A DNA stretch of 13,238 bases from Candidatus Gerdarchaeota archaeon (lineage in GTDB: Archaea > Asgardarchaeota > Heimdallarchaeia > JABLTI01): positions 1 through 13,238 of the forward strand of contig JAEOUJ010000415.1 of NCBI GenBank assembly GCA_016839405.1, written 5' to 3'. Made by a program: the position numbers and the translations under genes. Positions within the stretch are counted from its first letter, which is position 1. Every line of letters starts with the position of its first letter. This document shows positions 7,174 through 13,238 of this stretch, in pieces. The notes beneath the pieces were generated by a model. The model saw only the letters and a program-made list of their open reading frames with translations. It searched no databases and was not told where the DNA came from.

Positions 7174-8148
7174 TTATTTAAAATGTTCCCAACCTTTTGG
7201 GAGAATTTCAATTAATTTTCCTTTTTCTTCAAGGAATATTTTTCCCGGATAGATTGAAGTTAATTTTCCTATTAATTGAAAATCAATTTTATTTTTTATT
7301 AAGGTTAAATTCTCTTTTGAAATCGTAAAAACTAATTCAAATTCCTCGCCACTATAAAATACTAAATCAATAATAGATAGATTATTTTGTTTAGCAAATT
7401 GTAAAGTTTCATCAGCAACAGGTAATTTTGATAAAAATATTCCAAGATTTTTTTGTTTTCTAATTATCTCCTTAAGACACCATGCTAGACCATCGCTGCT
7501 ATCAATACAGCTAGTAATTTTACCGATCTTTGCTAAAATTATTCCTTCTTTTACTCTTGCTTTGGGTTCATATATTGCTTTGTAAAATGAATCTTTTTGT
7601 TTTTTTGTTGAAGAACAACCTTCTAAAAAAACTTTAAACCCAGCACCTGTTGAGCCAAATTTACCTGTTGTGCAAATTAAATCATCTTCTTGTCCACCTG
7701 AGCGTGTAATTAAAAGAGATTTTTCAGCTTGTCCAAAAACAGTTATTGTAACACTAATTTCTTCAGCAGAATTTGTGTCACCACCTAAAAATTTAGTTTG
7801 ATATAAATGAGCTGTATCACGAATTCCTTGAACTATTTCTAATATTTCTTTCACTTTTAAGTTATTAGGAAAATTTCCAGAAGCAACTAAATATTGTGGT
7901 TGAACACCTTTGGCAGCTAAATCACTAATTGCCATTGTTACTGCTTTTGCACCCATTTGGTAGTATGACATGTTTGGAGGAGCATCTGTTTTTGCTACAA
8001 ACGTATCTATATTTACAATCATAGATTCCTTTTCATTCAATGAAAAAGCTACTGCATCATCGTTAAAAGGCAAATCACCTGTATCCACTAATTGTTCAAA
8101 TTTATCTATTAATGCCCTTTCACCTACATCCTTAATGGATTTGTCCAT
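7174..8148 (-). CDS. thiL: Thiamine-monophosphate kinase
   Basis: The product has 324 residues, the usual ThiL length. It phosphorylates thiamine monophosphate to thiamine diphosphate with ATP, the last step of cofactor synthesis. The PurM-like fold is evident: the metal/ATP motif FNDDAVAF (28-35, with Asp30 and Asp31), VNIDTFV (45-51), the YYQMGAKAVTMAISDLAAKGVQP block, LGGDTNSAEE, and CIDSSDGLAWCLKEI in the C-terminal domain, then the GEEFEL segment. The family GDDAA motif reads NDDAV here, a mild change that keeps both aspartates. ATG at 8148 is preceded by GTGG within 12 bases. pus10 follows 47 bases downstream. No thiamine riboswitch is evident upstream in the 124 bases to the next gene. 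Confidence 0.94.
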   Translation of the reverse strand: MDKSIKDVGERALIDKFEQLVDTGDLPFNDDAVAFSLNEKESMIVNIDTFVAKTDAPPNMSYYQMGAKAVTMAISDLAAKGVQPQYLVASGNFPNNLKVKEILEIVQGIRDTAHLYQTKFLGGDTNSAEEISVTITVFGQAEKSLLITRSGGQEDDLICTTGKFGSTGAGFKVFLEGCSSTKKQKDSFYKAIYEPKARVKEGIILAKIGKITSCIDSSDGLAWCLKEIIRKQKNLGIFLSKLPVADETLQFAKQNNLSIIDLVFYSGEEFELVFTISKENLTLIKNKIDFQLIGKLTSIYPGKIFLEEKGKLIEILPKGWEHFK

Positions 8149-8272
8149 TTTTATAAACCACTTGGTTTTTTATTCATAATAAGATTAAATTCCCTAAAAA
8201 TTTAATGTAAAAAATAGTTTTCAATTAATAAAGATAGAACAAAATTAAATTGTTTGAAGAAAAAATTCCTCA

Positions 8273-8686
8273 TTAATGTGGAACTTCTTCAATTACTACA
8301 TCTTGGACTTCTTCAATTTCTTTTAGAAGTTCTTTTACTTCATCCATTGAACGAGTAAGATGTCGTGTTTCTAAAAATCCTTCCCAGACACAAACATCAT
8401 CAACTAAACACAAACCAGTAGAATAAGTTATTTTATTTGCAAATTCATTAATCTTGGCCATGATTTTAGCTACAATCCGGGAGGTTAATGGATATATTTT
8501 AATTCCAATTTTTATTACTTCAGATTCCACGGAGAAGAAATAAATTGCTTTAACATTCGAAGCATAGACAATCAATATCTTACCACTCTCTCCACTTAAA
8601 TCGGAGAGATCAGTAATAACTGATTCTGGAAACGCAATCTCTTTTGGAGATGAGACAAGTTTTGAAGCAGTAATAATGCCCTTCAA
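8273..8686 (-). CDS. Conserved archaeal protein of unknown function with CX5C motif (paralogue B)
   Basis: No named family is recognised. The 137-residue product is a clear paralogue of the one at 2467-2901. Both have an ITxxxxL segment near the start, a hydrophobic strand (KILIVY; FAVIIL in the other), a long central helix, YSTGLCLVDDVC (88-99 here, Cys93 and Cys99), and a final helix-strand, LKEIEEVQDVVIEEV. The paired cysteines five residues apart could bind a metal or act in redox exchange; that is inference. The start is TTG at 8686, since the in-frame upstream region has no ATG and a GATGGT element lies close before it. A TATATA at 8747-8752 is a plausible promoter. The 124-base gap to thiL leaves co-transcription open. 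Confidence 0.75.
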   Translation of the reverse strand: MKGIITASKLVSSPKEIAFPESVITDLSDLSGESGKILIVYASNVKAIYFFSVESEVIKIGIKIYPLTSRIVAKIMAKINEFANKITYSTGLCLVDDVCVWEGFLETRHLTRSMDEVKELLKEIEEVQDVVIEEVPH

Positions 8687-8746
8687 TTAACCATCATCCT
8701 CTTTTAATCAACCACTCTTTATTGTAATCATTCAAAAAGATTTCTC

Positions 8747-8752
8747 TATATA
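8747..8752 (-). promoter_or_regulatory. Candidate TATA box for the CX5C paralogue B gene
   Basis: On the minus strand the sequence reads GGTATATAGAG, about 60 bases before the TTG start at 8686. Transcription would begin near 8720, giving a leader of about 35 bases. This is the most TATA-like element in the 185-base gap between 8686 and 8872; the rest of that gap is AT-rich without an evident gene. Confidence 0.35.
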
Positions 8753-8871
8753 CCAATAAGGTTTATCGTGAAATTTCATTTGAAAGATTTTTCTTTTACT
8801 CGTGGTTTTTTTCTATAGTATTGATTAAAAAACATAATTATAATTTTTTTGTTATTGTTAACGTTAGGTTA

Positions 8872-9576
8872 TTAGTTTGTTTTTTTAAAAGAAATTTTCT
8901 TTGCATTTTTAATACTTTCATTTACTAGTTTATCAATAGCAATTTTGTTTTCTAATTGATAAATACTTTTTAGATCTGCATGAATCACTGGTTTATCAGG
9001 TACAGCTGCACAAGTAAATATTGATGCTTTTTCCGAATATTGCATTGTGCCTATTTTTCGTGCAATATCAGTAATTTCATCCTTATTCAAGCCAATTATT
9101 GGTCGAAGTAATTGCTTTTTTCTTAATACTTCTTGAATTATGCTAAGATTTTCTATAGTTTGACTGGCTTGTTCACCTAATATTTCACCAGTTACAATAT
9201 AATCAGCATTTAACTGCTCTGCTAATAATTCTGCTTTTCTAATCATTTGTCTTTTACAAAGAATACAGGTTAATTTTGGAACATCAGATTCTTTGAAAAT
9301 TCTCAAATCTTCGCCATTTGGTACAATTACTAAAGTAAATGTATTTTGAGTGTCAAATGAATTTACTAATTGTTGTGAAATATTGTAAATTTGTTTCTCT
9401 GATTCATTAAACAAAATCTTTTTTTGATTTGAATTGAATTTCTTTACCGGTTTAATCATTGGTTTATTATCAAAGTGAATTCCAATTACTTCTACTTTCT
9501 TCTGTGCAATAAGATATGTTGCAATGGGTGAATCAATCCCATCGCTAATTAAACAAATAGCTTTTGAACGAATCAA
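8872..9576 (-). CDS. Stand-alone ThiI-type PP-loop protein (tRNA 4-thiouridine synthesis-like)
   Basis: The 234-residue product corresponds to the ATP-pyrophosphatase domain of ThiI, which adenylates U8 of tRNA for thiolation. The PP-loop is SDGIDSP (11-17; family SGGIDSP), followed by IGIHFDN (31-37). CILCKRQM has a CxxC (Cys104, Cys107) at the position that, from the Methanococcus maripaludis work, is needed for sulfur transfer when no rhodanese domain exists. VTGEILGEQASQTIENL (128-144) and LRPIIGLNKDEITDIARKIGT follow. Cys189 in FTCAAVP matches the place of the Escherichia coli Cys344. The ferredoxin-like and THUMP domains that normally precede this domain are absent, and there is no room for them because the upstream gene ends 8 bases before the TTG start. 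tRNA binding would need a partner. It is co-transcribed with the proline-rich protein gene. Confidence 0.8.
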   Translation of the reverse strand: MIRSKAICLISDGIDSPIATYLIAQKKVEVIGIHFDNKPMIKPVKKFNSNQKKILFNESEKQIYNISQQLVNSFDTQNTFTLVIVPNGEDLRIFKESDVPKLTCILCKRQMIRKAELLAEQLNADYIVTGEILGEQASQTIENLSIIQEVLRKKQLLRPIIGLNKDEITDIARKIGTMQYSEKASIFTCAAVPDKPVIHADLKSIYQLENKIAIDKLVNESIKNAKKISFKKTN

Positions 9577-9584
9577 TTTAGCAA

Positions 9585-10361
9585 TTAACCTTTAAGTTTT
9601 GAAAAGGCGCTTCTTAATTCATCTTCAAGATCAGTTTTTAATTCACTACTAGTTGATTCAACGGTTTCATCTATTATTTCATCTTCTTCTTTGACTAAAT
9701 CTTGGTCTTCAAAATCATCTTCAATTTGTTGTTGTACTTTCTGTCTACGCCTTGCTAGTTTTTCTGCTAATTCACCCCTAAATCCTCCTGTTGGACCTGC
9801 AATACCACCTGAACTAGCTGGTGCAACTGCATCAGGTTGTGAATCTTCCAGTGTGGCACTAATTGGAGCACTTGTTTGTGCATTAGGATCAACAGTATTG
9901 GTTAAAAATGATGGCCCTGAACTTGTAGTATCAGTTTGTGTTGGTGCTTTCTTTAGTGTAACACCTAACATAGATGCGGCTTCAGCAACAGAACCTGGTC
10001 CGCTACTTGTCGCAACTGGTGCTGGTGCTGGTGCTGGTGTTGGAGTAGGTTGTTTTGGAGCTGCTGCTCTTGTTGTTTGTGGAGGAGGTGGGGGAGGTGT
10101 TGATCTTGGTGCTGCAGGTGCACTAAATGGAGAAGCTGTTTTTGGCATGGGTGCTGGTGTTGTTGTTGCCATTGGTTGTGCTGGTCTTGGAGTTTTTCCG
10201 ATTTGTTGTTCTAATTTTGCTACTCTTCCCTCCAATTGACTTATTGCTTTTAAAAGCAATTGCGATAAATTATTAATTAAATTAGCTAACTCTTTTACTC
10301 CCTGACTTTGACTACTAGAAGAATAAATATCACCTAAAAGATTATCAATATTATTGCTCAA
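9585..10361 (-). CDS. Coiled-coil, polyproline protein with WH2/VASP-like motif and acidic tail
   Basis: The 258-residue protein has four parts. Residues 20-55 form a predicted coiled coil (VKELANLINNLSQLLLKAIS, then LEGRVAKLEQQIG). Residues 57-120 are rich in Pro, Ala and Thr, with six prolines at 89-94 and PAPAPAP near 109-115. Residues 191-207 read TGGFRGELAEKLARRRQ, close to the Ena/VASP F-actin-binding block (GGLMEEMNAMLARRRK, recalled) and to the WH2 pattern RGxLxxxI/L. The C-terminus (213-258) is strongly acidic and ends in an amphipathic segment, LEDELRSAFSKLKG. There is no signal peptide or membrane segment. A cytoskeletal scaffold that binds profilin and actin is inferred, not shown. 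The TTG start at 10361 is decided by the AAAGGTGG site 9 bases before it. Confidence 0.85.
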   Translation of the reverse strand: MSNNIDNLLGDIYSSSSQSQGVKELANLINNLSQLLLKAISQLEGRVAKLEQQIGKTPRPAQPMATTTPAPMPKTASPFSAPAAPRSTPPPPPPQTTRAAAPKQPTPTPAPAPAPVATSSGPGSVAEAASMLGVTLKKAPTQTDTTSSGPSFLTNTVDPNAQTSAPISATLEDSQPDAVAPASSGGIAGPTGGFRGELAEKLARRRQKVQQQIEDDFEDQDLVKEEDEIIDETVESTSSELKTDLEDELRSAFSKLKG

Positions 10362-10370
10362 ATTTTAATG

Positions 10371-10378
10371 CCACCTTT
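10371..10378 (-). promoter_or_regulatory. Strong ribosome-binding site fixing the TTG start of the proline-rich protein
   Basis: On the minus strand AAAGGTGG precedes the TTG at 10361 with a 9-base spacer. It is one of the clearest Shine-Dalgarno sites in the window. Confidence 0.6.
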
Positions 10379-10410
10379 CTTGACTGAATTTCTTCATCTC
10401 ACAATATTCT

Positions 10411-10460
10411 ATTATATAATTACCTTGTAAACATTTATCAGAATCTGTTTATTATATAAA
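10411..10460 (-). promoter_or_regulatory. Promoter region with two TATA elements for the proline-rich protein operon
   Basis: ATTATATAA appears twice on the plus strand, at 10411-10419 and 10451-10459; on the minus strand these read as TTATATAAT. The nearer one is 50-59 bases before the TTG start, giving a leader of about 25-30 bases that would carry the ribosome-binding site. The farther one would give about 65 bases. Either or both could be the core promoter. Confidence 0.35.
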
Positions 10461-10538
10461 GATTCGGTCTAAACAAACATTCACTTATATACACTCGTTA
10501 GTAAAATTGGTAAAAAACATTTCTATTTTAGCAAAAAA

Positions 10539-11450
10539 TTACATTAATTCTTTAATTATCTTAAAAAGATTCAAAACATCTTCAATTGATTTGATTTTTA
10601 TTGCTGCCCCCACTTTTATTTCAACCCCATTATTTGCTACACCAGTCCATGGTCCAACATTTATAGGAGTAGTTTCATGTCTATCCATCAAACCTTTTGA
10701 TCCTTTAATAACATCACTGCCTATGAATGTTAGTTCATTTAAACCAGCAAATCCTGCTACTTCCTGTGGAACTTTTACAATCAACTTTGTTAATTTTTCA
10801 GGATTATTTTTAACAAATTCTCTTATAATCATAGCATTAATTTTTATGTCTTCAGTTTTAACTTTGAATGCATTTTCGAATATTTTAATAACTTCTTTTG
10901 TTGCTTCAACACTTTTTTCTTGTACCAATAGAAATTTATTCTGAATAGATAGGTAAAGCCTAAAATATTTTGGAATTTCAGTTTCAACCTTTGTTAGATA
11001 GGTGTTAATTATTGTTTCTTTTCTCCATAATTCTAGTAATACGAAAAGTGTTTGTGATTTCTCATCAGCTATTAGAAAATCAACATTTACCATAGAGTCT
11101 AAATTTTTGAAAACACTCTCAAATTTTTCCTTAATTTTGTCGGGATAATAGCGTGAAATACTTTTATCCCAAATAAACATCAACCAATTATAACTAGAAA
11201 GACTATAATGTTCTTTTAATGTCCTCAATTCTCTAACAATACTTAATGATAAATCACGACCTAAATGTTTTTGCAGATAATCTCTTTTACTTTGACCTTC
11301 TTGAAAAGGATCCTTCTTTGTTTTCCACTCTTTGATTTGTGCTATTCTTTCAATTAATATTTCATTAGGAATTGGTTCAAGTAATTCATCCAAAGCTTCT
11401 TTTGATAATCGAATAGTATTATCACTAAAATGGCTAGCTTCGGAGTTCAT
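10539..11450 (-). CDS. Hypothetical protein, unrecognised family
   Basis: I do not recognise this 303-residue protein. It is soluble, without signal peptide, membrane helices or a cysteine cluster. The first 200 residues look mostly helical, with an aromatic-rich patch, YSLSSYNWLMFIW, near residues 82-94. The last 80 residues look alpha/beta: KLIVKVP, then ELTFIGSDVIKG, a loop HETTPINVGPWTG, and GVEIKVGAAIKI followed by a terminal helix. That C-terminal part has the feel of a conserved ligand-binding or cleft region. ATG at 11450 is preferred over TTG at 11456 because GTGAT lies 6 bases before it. A GTATATT on the minus strand at about 11472-11478 may be its promoter. Gaps of 89 and 146 bases to its neighbours suggest a single-gene transcript. 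Confidence 0.75.
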   Translation of the reverse strand: MNSEASHFSDNTIRLSKEALDELLEPIPNEILIERIAQIKEWKTKKDPFQEGQSKRDYLQKHLGRDLSLSIVRELRTLKEHYSLSSYNWLMFIWDKSISRYYPDKIKEKFESVFKNLDSMVNVDFLIADEKSQTLFVLLELWRKETIINTYLTKVETEIPKYFRLYLSIQNKFLLVQEKSVEATKEVIKIFENAFKVKTEDIKINAMIIREFVKNNPEKLTKLIVKVPQEVAGFAGLNELTFIGSDVIKGSKGLMDRHETTPINVGPWTGVANNGVEIKVGAAIKIKSIEDVLNLFKIIKELM

Positions 11451-11509
11451 TTTCAAATCACATTATATCAATATACTAGACCTTTAGTGTTTGGTAATAT
11501 CAAAAACTT

Positions 11510-11538
11510 TTGGTAGGTGCAGATGTATAAACTACCAA
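11510..11538. repeat. Short inverted repeat between the ferredoxin gene and the hypothetical gene
   Basis: TTGGTAG (11510-11516) and CTACCAA (11532-11538) are a perfect 7-base inverted repeat with a 15-base spacer. It lies about 60 bases upstream of the 11450 start and just downstream of the ferredoxin gene. A third, partial copy, TTTGGTA, is at 11490-11496. It could be an operator or an mRNA 3' hairpin; there is no clear evidence for either. Confidence 0.3.
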
Positions 11539-11596
11539 TTACTGAAAAATTCAAAAAATAATAAATAAGAAAAAAAAAGACTTGAAAAAAATAGTC

Positions 11597-11776
11597 TTAT
11601 ATTAATTCAATAGCTTCTTCTGGACATTCTTCAACACAGATGCCACAATCAGTACAATCATCTGGTCGGGCAATTATTGGTGCACCATCATCAGCTTCAT
11701 CATAAACTTCTTCTGGACACACTTCGATGCAAGTTCCACATTTAGAGCATTTATCAAAATCAATCTTGGTGGGCAT
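11597..11776 (-). CDS. Two-[4Fe-4S] ferredoxin, 59 residues
   Basis: This small gene is complete: ATG at 11776 and TAA at 11597-11599, 59 residues. It holds two full cluster motifs, CSKCGTCIEVCP (Cys10, 13, 16, 20) and CTDCGICVEECP (Cys41, 44, 47, 51), each ending in Pro, as in clostridial-type bacterial/archaeal ferredoxins. The protein is acidic and should be a soluble low-potential electron carrier, for example for pyruvate or 2-oxoacid oxidoreductases. AGAGGT (11784-11789) is 7 bases upstream and a TATA box lies at 11811-11818, so it probably has its own promoter. It lies 117 bases after the Rpb5 gene on the same strand. Confidence 0.96.
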   Translation of the reverse strand: MPTKIDFDKCSKCGTCIEVCPEEVYDEADDGAPIIARPDDCTDCGICVEECPEEAIELI

Positions 11777-11810
11777 TTTGCTAACCTCTTTCTTTTATTT
11801 TTTTAATTAT

Positions 11811-11818
11811 GGTATAAA
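11811..11818 (-). promoter_or_regulatory. TATA box of the ferredoxin gene
   Basis: The minus strand reads TTTATACC, ending 35 bases before the ATG at 11776. Transcription would start near 11788, just upstream of or at the AGAGGT ribosome-binding site. The stretch between this element and the Rpb5 stop is AT-rich and holds no evident gene. Confidence 0.45.
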
Positions 11819-11893
11819 CCATCAAGGTTTTACTACGAAAAGTATCTCTTAAAGGTTTTTTCATTGATAGATGAATTAAACTTATTAATGAAA

Positions 11894-12481
11894 TTAACTG
11901 GTTTTTCTAACAACTAATCTATAAGCTATAGATTCTCCTGCAACATTACTATTGCGATATATTTTAACAACTTGACCTGGCTTTGCGCCAATGGCTTTTA
12001 CAGCAGGATCATTAGCTAAAATTTTTGGCAAATGTCTTCTTTGTATGTTATATTTCTTGAGTAAAGCATTTAATTCATCATCAGGACAAATGATATGTTC
12101 GGGTACTAAATCATGAGTGAAAATATCGAAACGTGGATCCTTACTAGTTATAATCCAAATGTTATTCTCTTTAGCTTCTCTTCTGGCATAATGCGTAAAT
12201 CTGTTTGAAGCTACTAACAAACCCTTTACATTATCTTCTCCTTTTTCTTCTTTTCTATCATCAAGTTTCTTAAAATAATCACGAAGAACTGAAACACCGA
12301 CTTTATCTTCTAAAGATATTCTGGTAAACATCTCTTGTGTTGAATCTTCTTCGCTTTCACAATACAAGTCAATATAGTTCTCAAAATGATCTTCTTTCAG
12401 AACCTTAAATTTCCTACGTTTAAGAATTGATATTATCCCTTTCAAGAGATTTCTTGTTTTGACATCTAGATTTTCACTCAT
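11894..12481 (-). CDS. rpoH: DNA-directed RNA polymerase subunit Rpb5/RpoH, full-length eukaryote-like form
   Basis: Rpb5 is part of the lower jaw of the polymerase that grips downstream DNA. Archaeal RpoH is normally a protein of about 80 residues equal to the C-terminal domain of eukaryotic Rpb5. Here the C-terminal 75 residues are a clear RpoH: HDLVPEHIICPDDE, LLKKYNIQRRHLPKI, DPAVKAIGAKPGQVVKI, and AGESIAYRLVV. They are preceded by about 115 residues that follow the N-terminal jaw domain of eukaryotic Rpb5. RNLLKGIISILKRRKFKVL aligns with the first helix and turn, QEMFTRISLEDKVGV with the human MFVFF...PKVGI segment, and NVKGLLVASNRFTHYARREA with [20 protein letters not shown]. ATG at 12481 is chosen; GTG at 12490 is the alternative. 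The usual neighbour rpoB is not present. Confidence 0.92.
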   Translation of the reverse strand: MSENLDVKTRNLLKGIISILKRRKFKVLKEDHFENYIDLYCESEEDSTQEMFTRISLEDKVGVSVLRDYFKKLDDRKEEKGEDNVKGLLVASNRFTHYARREAKENNIWIITSKDPRFDIFTHDLVPEHIICPDDELNALLKKYNIQRRHLPKILANDPAVKAIGAKPGQVVKIYRNSNVAGESIAYRLVVRKTS

Positions 12482-12563
12482 ATATGACACATCTCTTATA
12501 ATTTACGCAGCTAATATGATTTTTTTACACTATCGTTTTTAAAGTATTGGCATTACAACGACT

Positions 12564-13238
12564 TTAAATCTTTTCCGCTAATATTTTAATTGATTCATCA
12601 ACAACTTGAAGTGTTGTTTCAATATCTTCTTTCGTATGTTTGGTAGATAAGTAACCAAAGCCCCCTCTTAATAAAAGTCCTCTATTAAATGTTAAGAGCT
12701 GATAGTAATTTACTTTATCATTATCAAGATTCAATTTAATCTCAGAACTTGTATTAATTTTTGATAATTTTTCCTTAAACCAATGCATGCAAATCATTGA
12801 ACCAACACCAGTAATGATAGCTGGAGCATCATATTTTAACAATATTTCATTTATTTCTTCTCTAATTTTTTCACCATTTGAGTTTAATTTTTCATATATT
12901 AGCTTATCTTTCTTTAATGCATCTAAAGTTGCTTTTCCAGCAACCATGCTAACTGGATTAGCAGAAAATGTTCCTCCGCCTATCCAAACTTCTCCCTCTG
13001 AATGTAGGTTTGCTTGTTCCATAATATCCTCATGACCACCTATAACTCCTATAGGTGCACCCCCGCCTACAATCTTTCCAAGTGTAGTCATATCTGGAAT
13101 CACATTGAAGTATCCTTGGCCAGAATTATATGATAATCTAAAACCTGTAATAATTTCATCAAATATAAGGATCGTATTATTCTTCTCTGTTTCTTCTCGA
13201 ATTAATTCTAAGAATCCCTCTTTAGGAGGTATTGCACC
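12564..13238 (-). CDS. Glutamate-1-semialdehyde 2,1-aminomutase-like class III aminotransferase, 3' part
   Basis: The frame is open from the right edge to its stop at 12564, giving the last 225 residues. It is a PLP-dependent fold-type I, class III enzyme. IFDEIITGFRLSY holds the Asp that pairs with the PLP ring nitrogen, and DMTTLGKIVGGGAPIG holds the Lys that forms the Schiff base. GGTFSANPVSMVAGKATLDAL follows, and the C-terminus has STKHTKEDIETTL, the usual HT.EDI motif of glutamate-1-semialdehyde aminomutase. That enzyme makes 5-aminolevulinate for tetrapyrroles. The C-terminal motif GLLLRGGFGYLS differs from the usual PPS/FEAxFxS loop, so another substrate within the family is possible. 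An internal GTG at 13103 is not a start. It lies 82 bases upstream of the Rpb5 gene. Confidence 0.85.
   Translation of the reverse strand, partial: GAIPPKEGFLELIREETEKNNTILIFDEIITGFRLSYNSGQGYFNVIPDMTTLGKIVGGGAPIGVIGGHEDIMEQANLHSEGEVWIGGGTFSANPVSMVAGKATLDALKKDKLIYEKLNSNGEKIREEINEILLKYDAPAIITGVGSMICMHWFKEKLSKINTSSEIKLNLDNDKVNYYQLLTFNRGLLLRGGFGYLSTKHTKEDIETTLQVVDESIKILAEKI

Noticed and set aside
7970..8179. 69-codon plus-strand ORF
   Set aside because: Antisense to the conserved N-terminal coding region of thiL.
8149..8272. Thiamine-diphosphate riboswitch upstream of thiL
   Set aside because: No CUGAGA-type or GCUGAGA core or paired arms seen; the gap is simple AT-rich sequence.
9691..10239. 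182-codon plus-strand ORF rich in Gly, Ala and Val
   Set aside because: It is the antisense shadow of the low-complexity proline/alanine-rich gene on the minus strand; no ribosome-binding site or recognisable domain.
10507..10944. 145-codon plus-strand ORF
   Set aside because: Lies entirely opposite the minus-strand hypothetical gene, lacks family features, and the minus-strand frame has a proper start and promoter.
11894..12481. Mrr-like restriction endonuclease fused to RpoH
   Set aside because: The LLVASNRFTHYARREA stretch does recall Mrr, but the whole N-terminal region follows eukaryotic Rpb5 in order and spacing, whose N-domain has that fold; no catalytic PD-(D/E)XK motif is clear.
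12787..13035. 82-codon plus-strand ORF
   Set aside because: Antisense to conserved motifs of the class III aminotransferase.

Overview
This 13.2 kb window is visibly AT-rich and carries archaeal information-processing and metabolic genes: ribosomal protein uS19, Pus10 tRNA pseudouridine synthase, an archaeal-type triosephosphate isomerase, ThiL, a ThiI-type PP-loop protein, an RNA polymerase Rpb5/RpoH subunit and a two-cluster ferredoxin. Promoters look like archaeal TATA boxes, several of them close enough to the start codon for leaderless or short-leader mRNAs, and TTG starts are common. Two features point, as an inference, to an archaeon of the Asgard group. The Rpb5 protein carries the full N-terminal domain otherwise typical of eukaryotes, and a polyproline protein ends in an actin-binding-like motif. 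No rRNA, tRNA, CRISPR array or mobile element was seen.

Layout from left to right. (1) 1-301, minus: 5' part of the uS19 gene, divergent from (2) 465-2316, plus: a tight pair encoding a 2-phosphoglycerate-kinase-like P-loop kinase and a GHMP-family protein that resembles Thermoplasma mevalonate 3-kinase more than a decarboxylase. (3) 2467-2901, plus: a small protein with a CX5C motif that has a paralogue at 8273-8686. (4) 2953-4287, minus: a ribbon-helix-helix regulator and triosephosphate isomerase. (5) 4465-5788, plus: an RNase H/RuvC-fold protein and a SWIM zinc-finger protein whose 3' end overlaps the converging pus10 gene by 6 bases. (6) 5783-13238, minus throughout: pus10 with thiL upstream, the second CX5C protein, a stand-alone ThiI-like PP-loop protein preceded by the proline-rich coiled-coil protein, an unrecognised 303-residue protein, a ferredoxin, Rpb5, and the 3' part of a glutamate-1-semialdehyde aminotransferase-like gene.

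The most interesting points are four. The full-length eukaryote-like Rpb5 is the strongest. The kinase/mevalonate 3-kinase-like pair suggests a Thermoplasma-type mevalonate route to isoprenoids. The coiled-coil/polyproline/WH2- or VASP-like protein may touch an archaeal actin cytoskeleton. The RuvC-fold and SWIM genes may form a recombination module. Intergenic stretches are all under 200 bases; they hold candidate promoters and two short inverted repeats.
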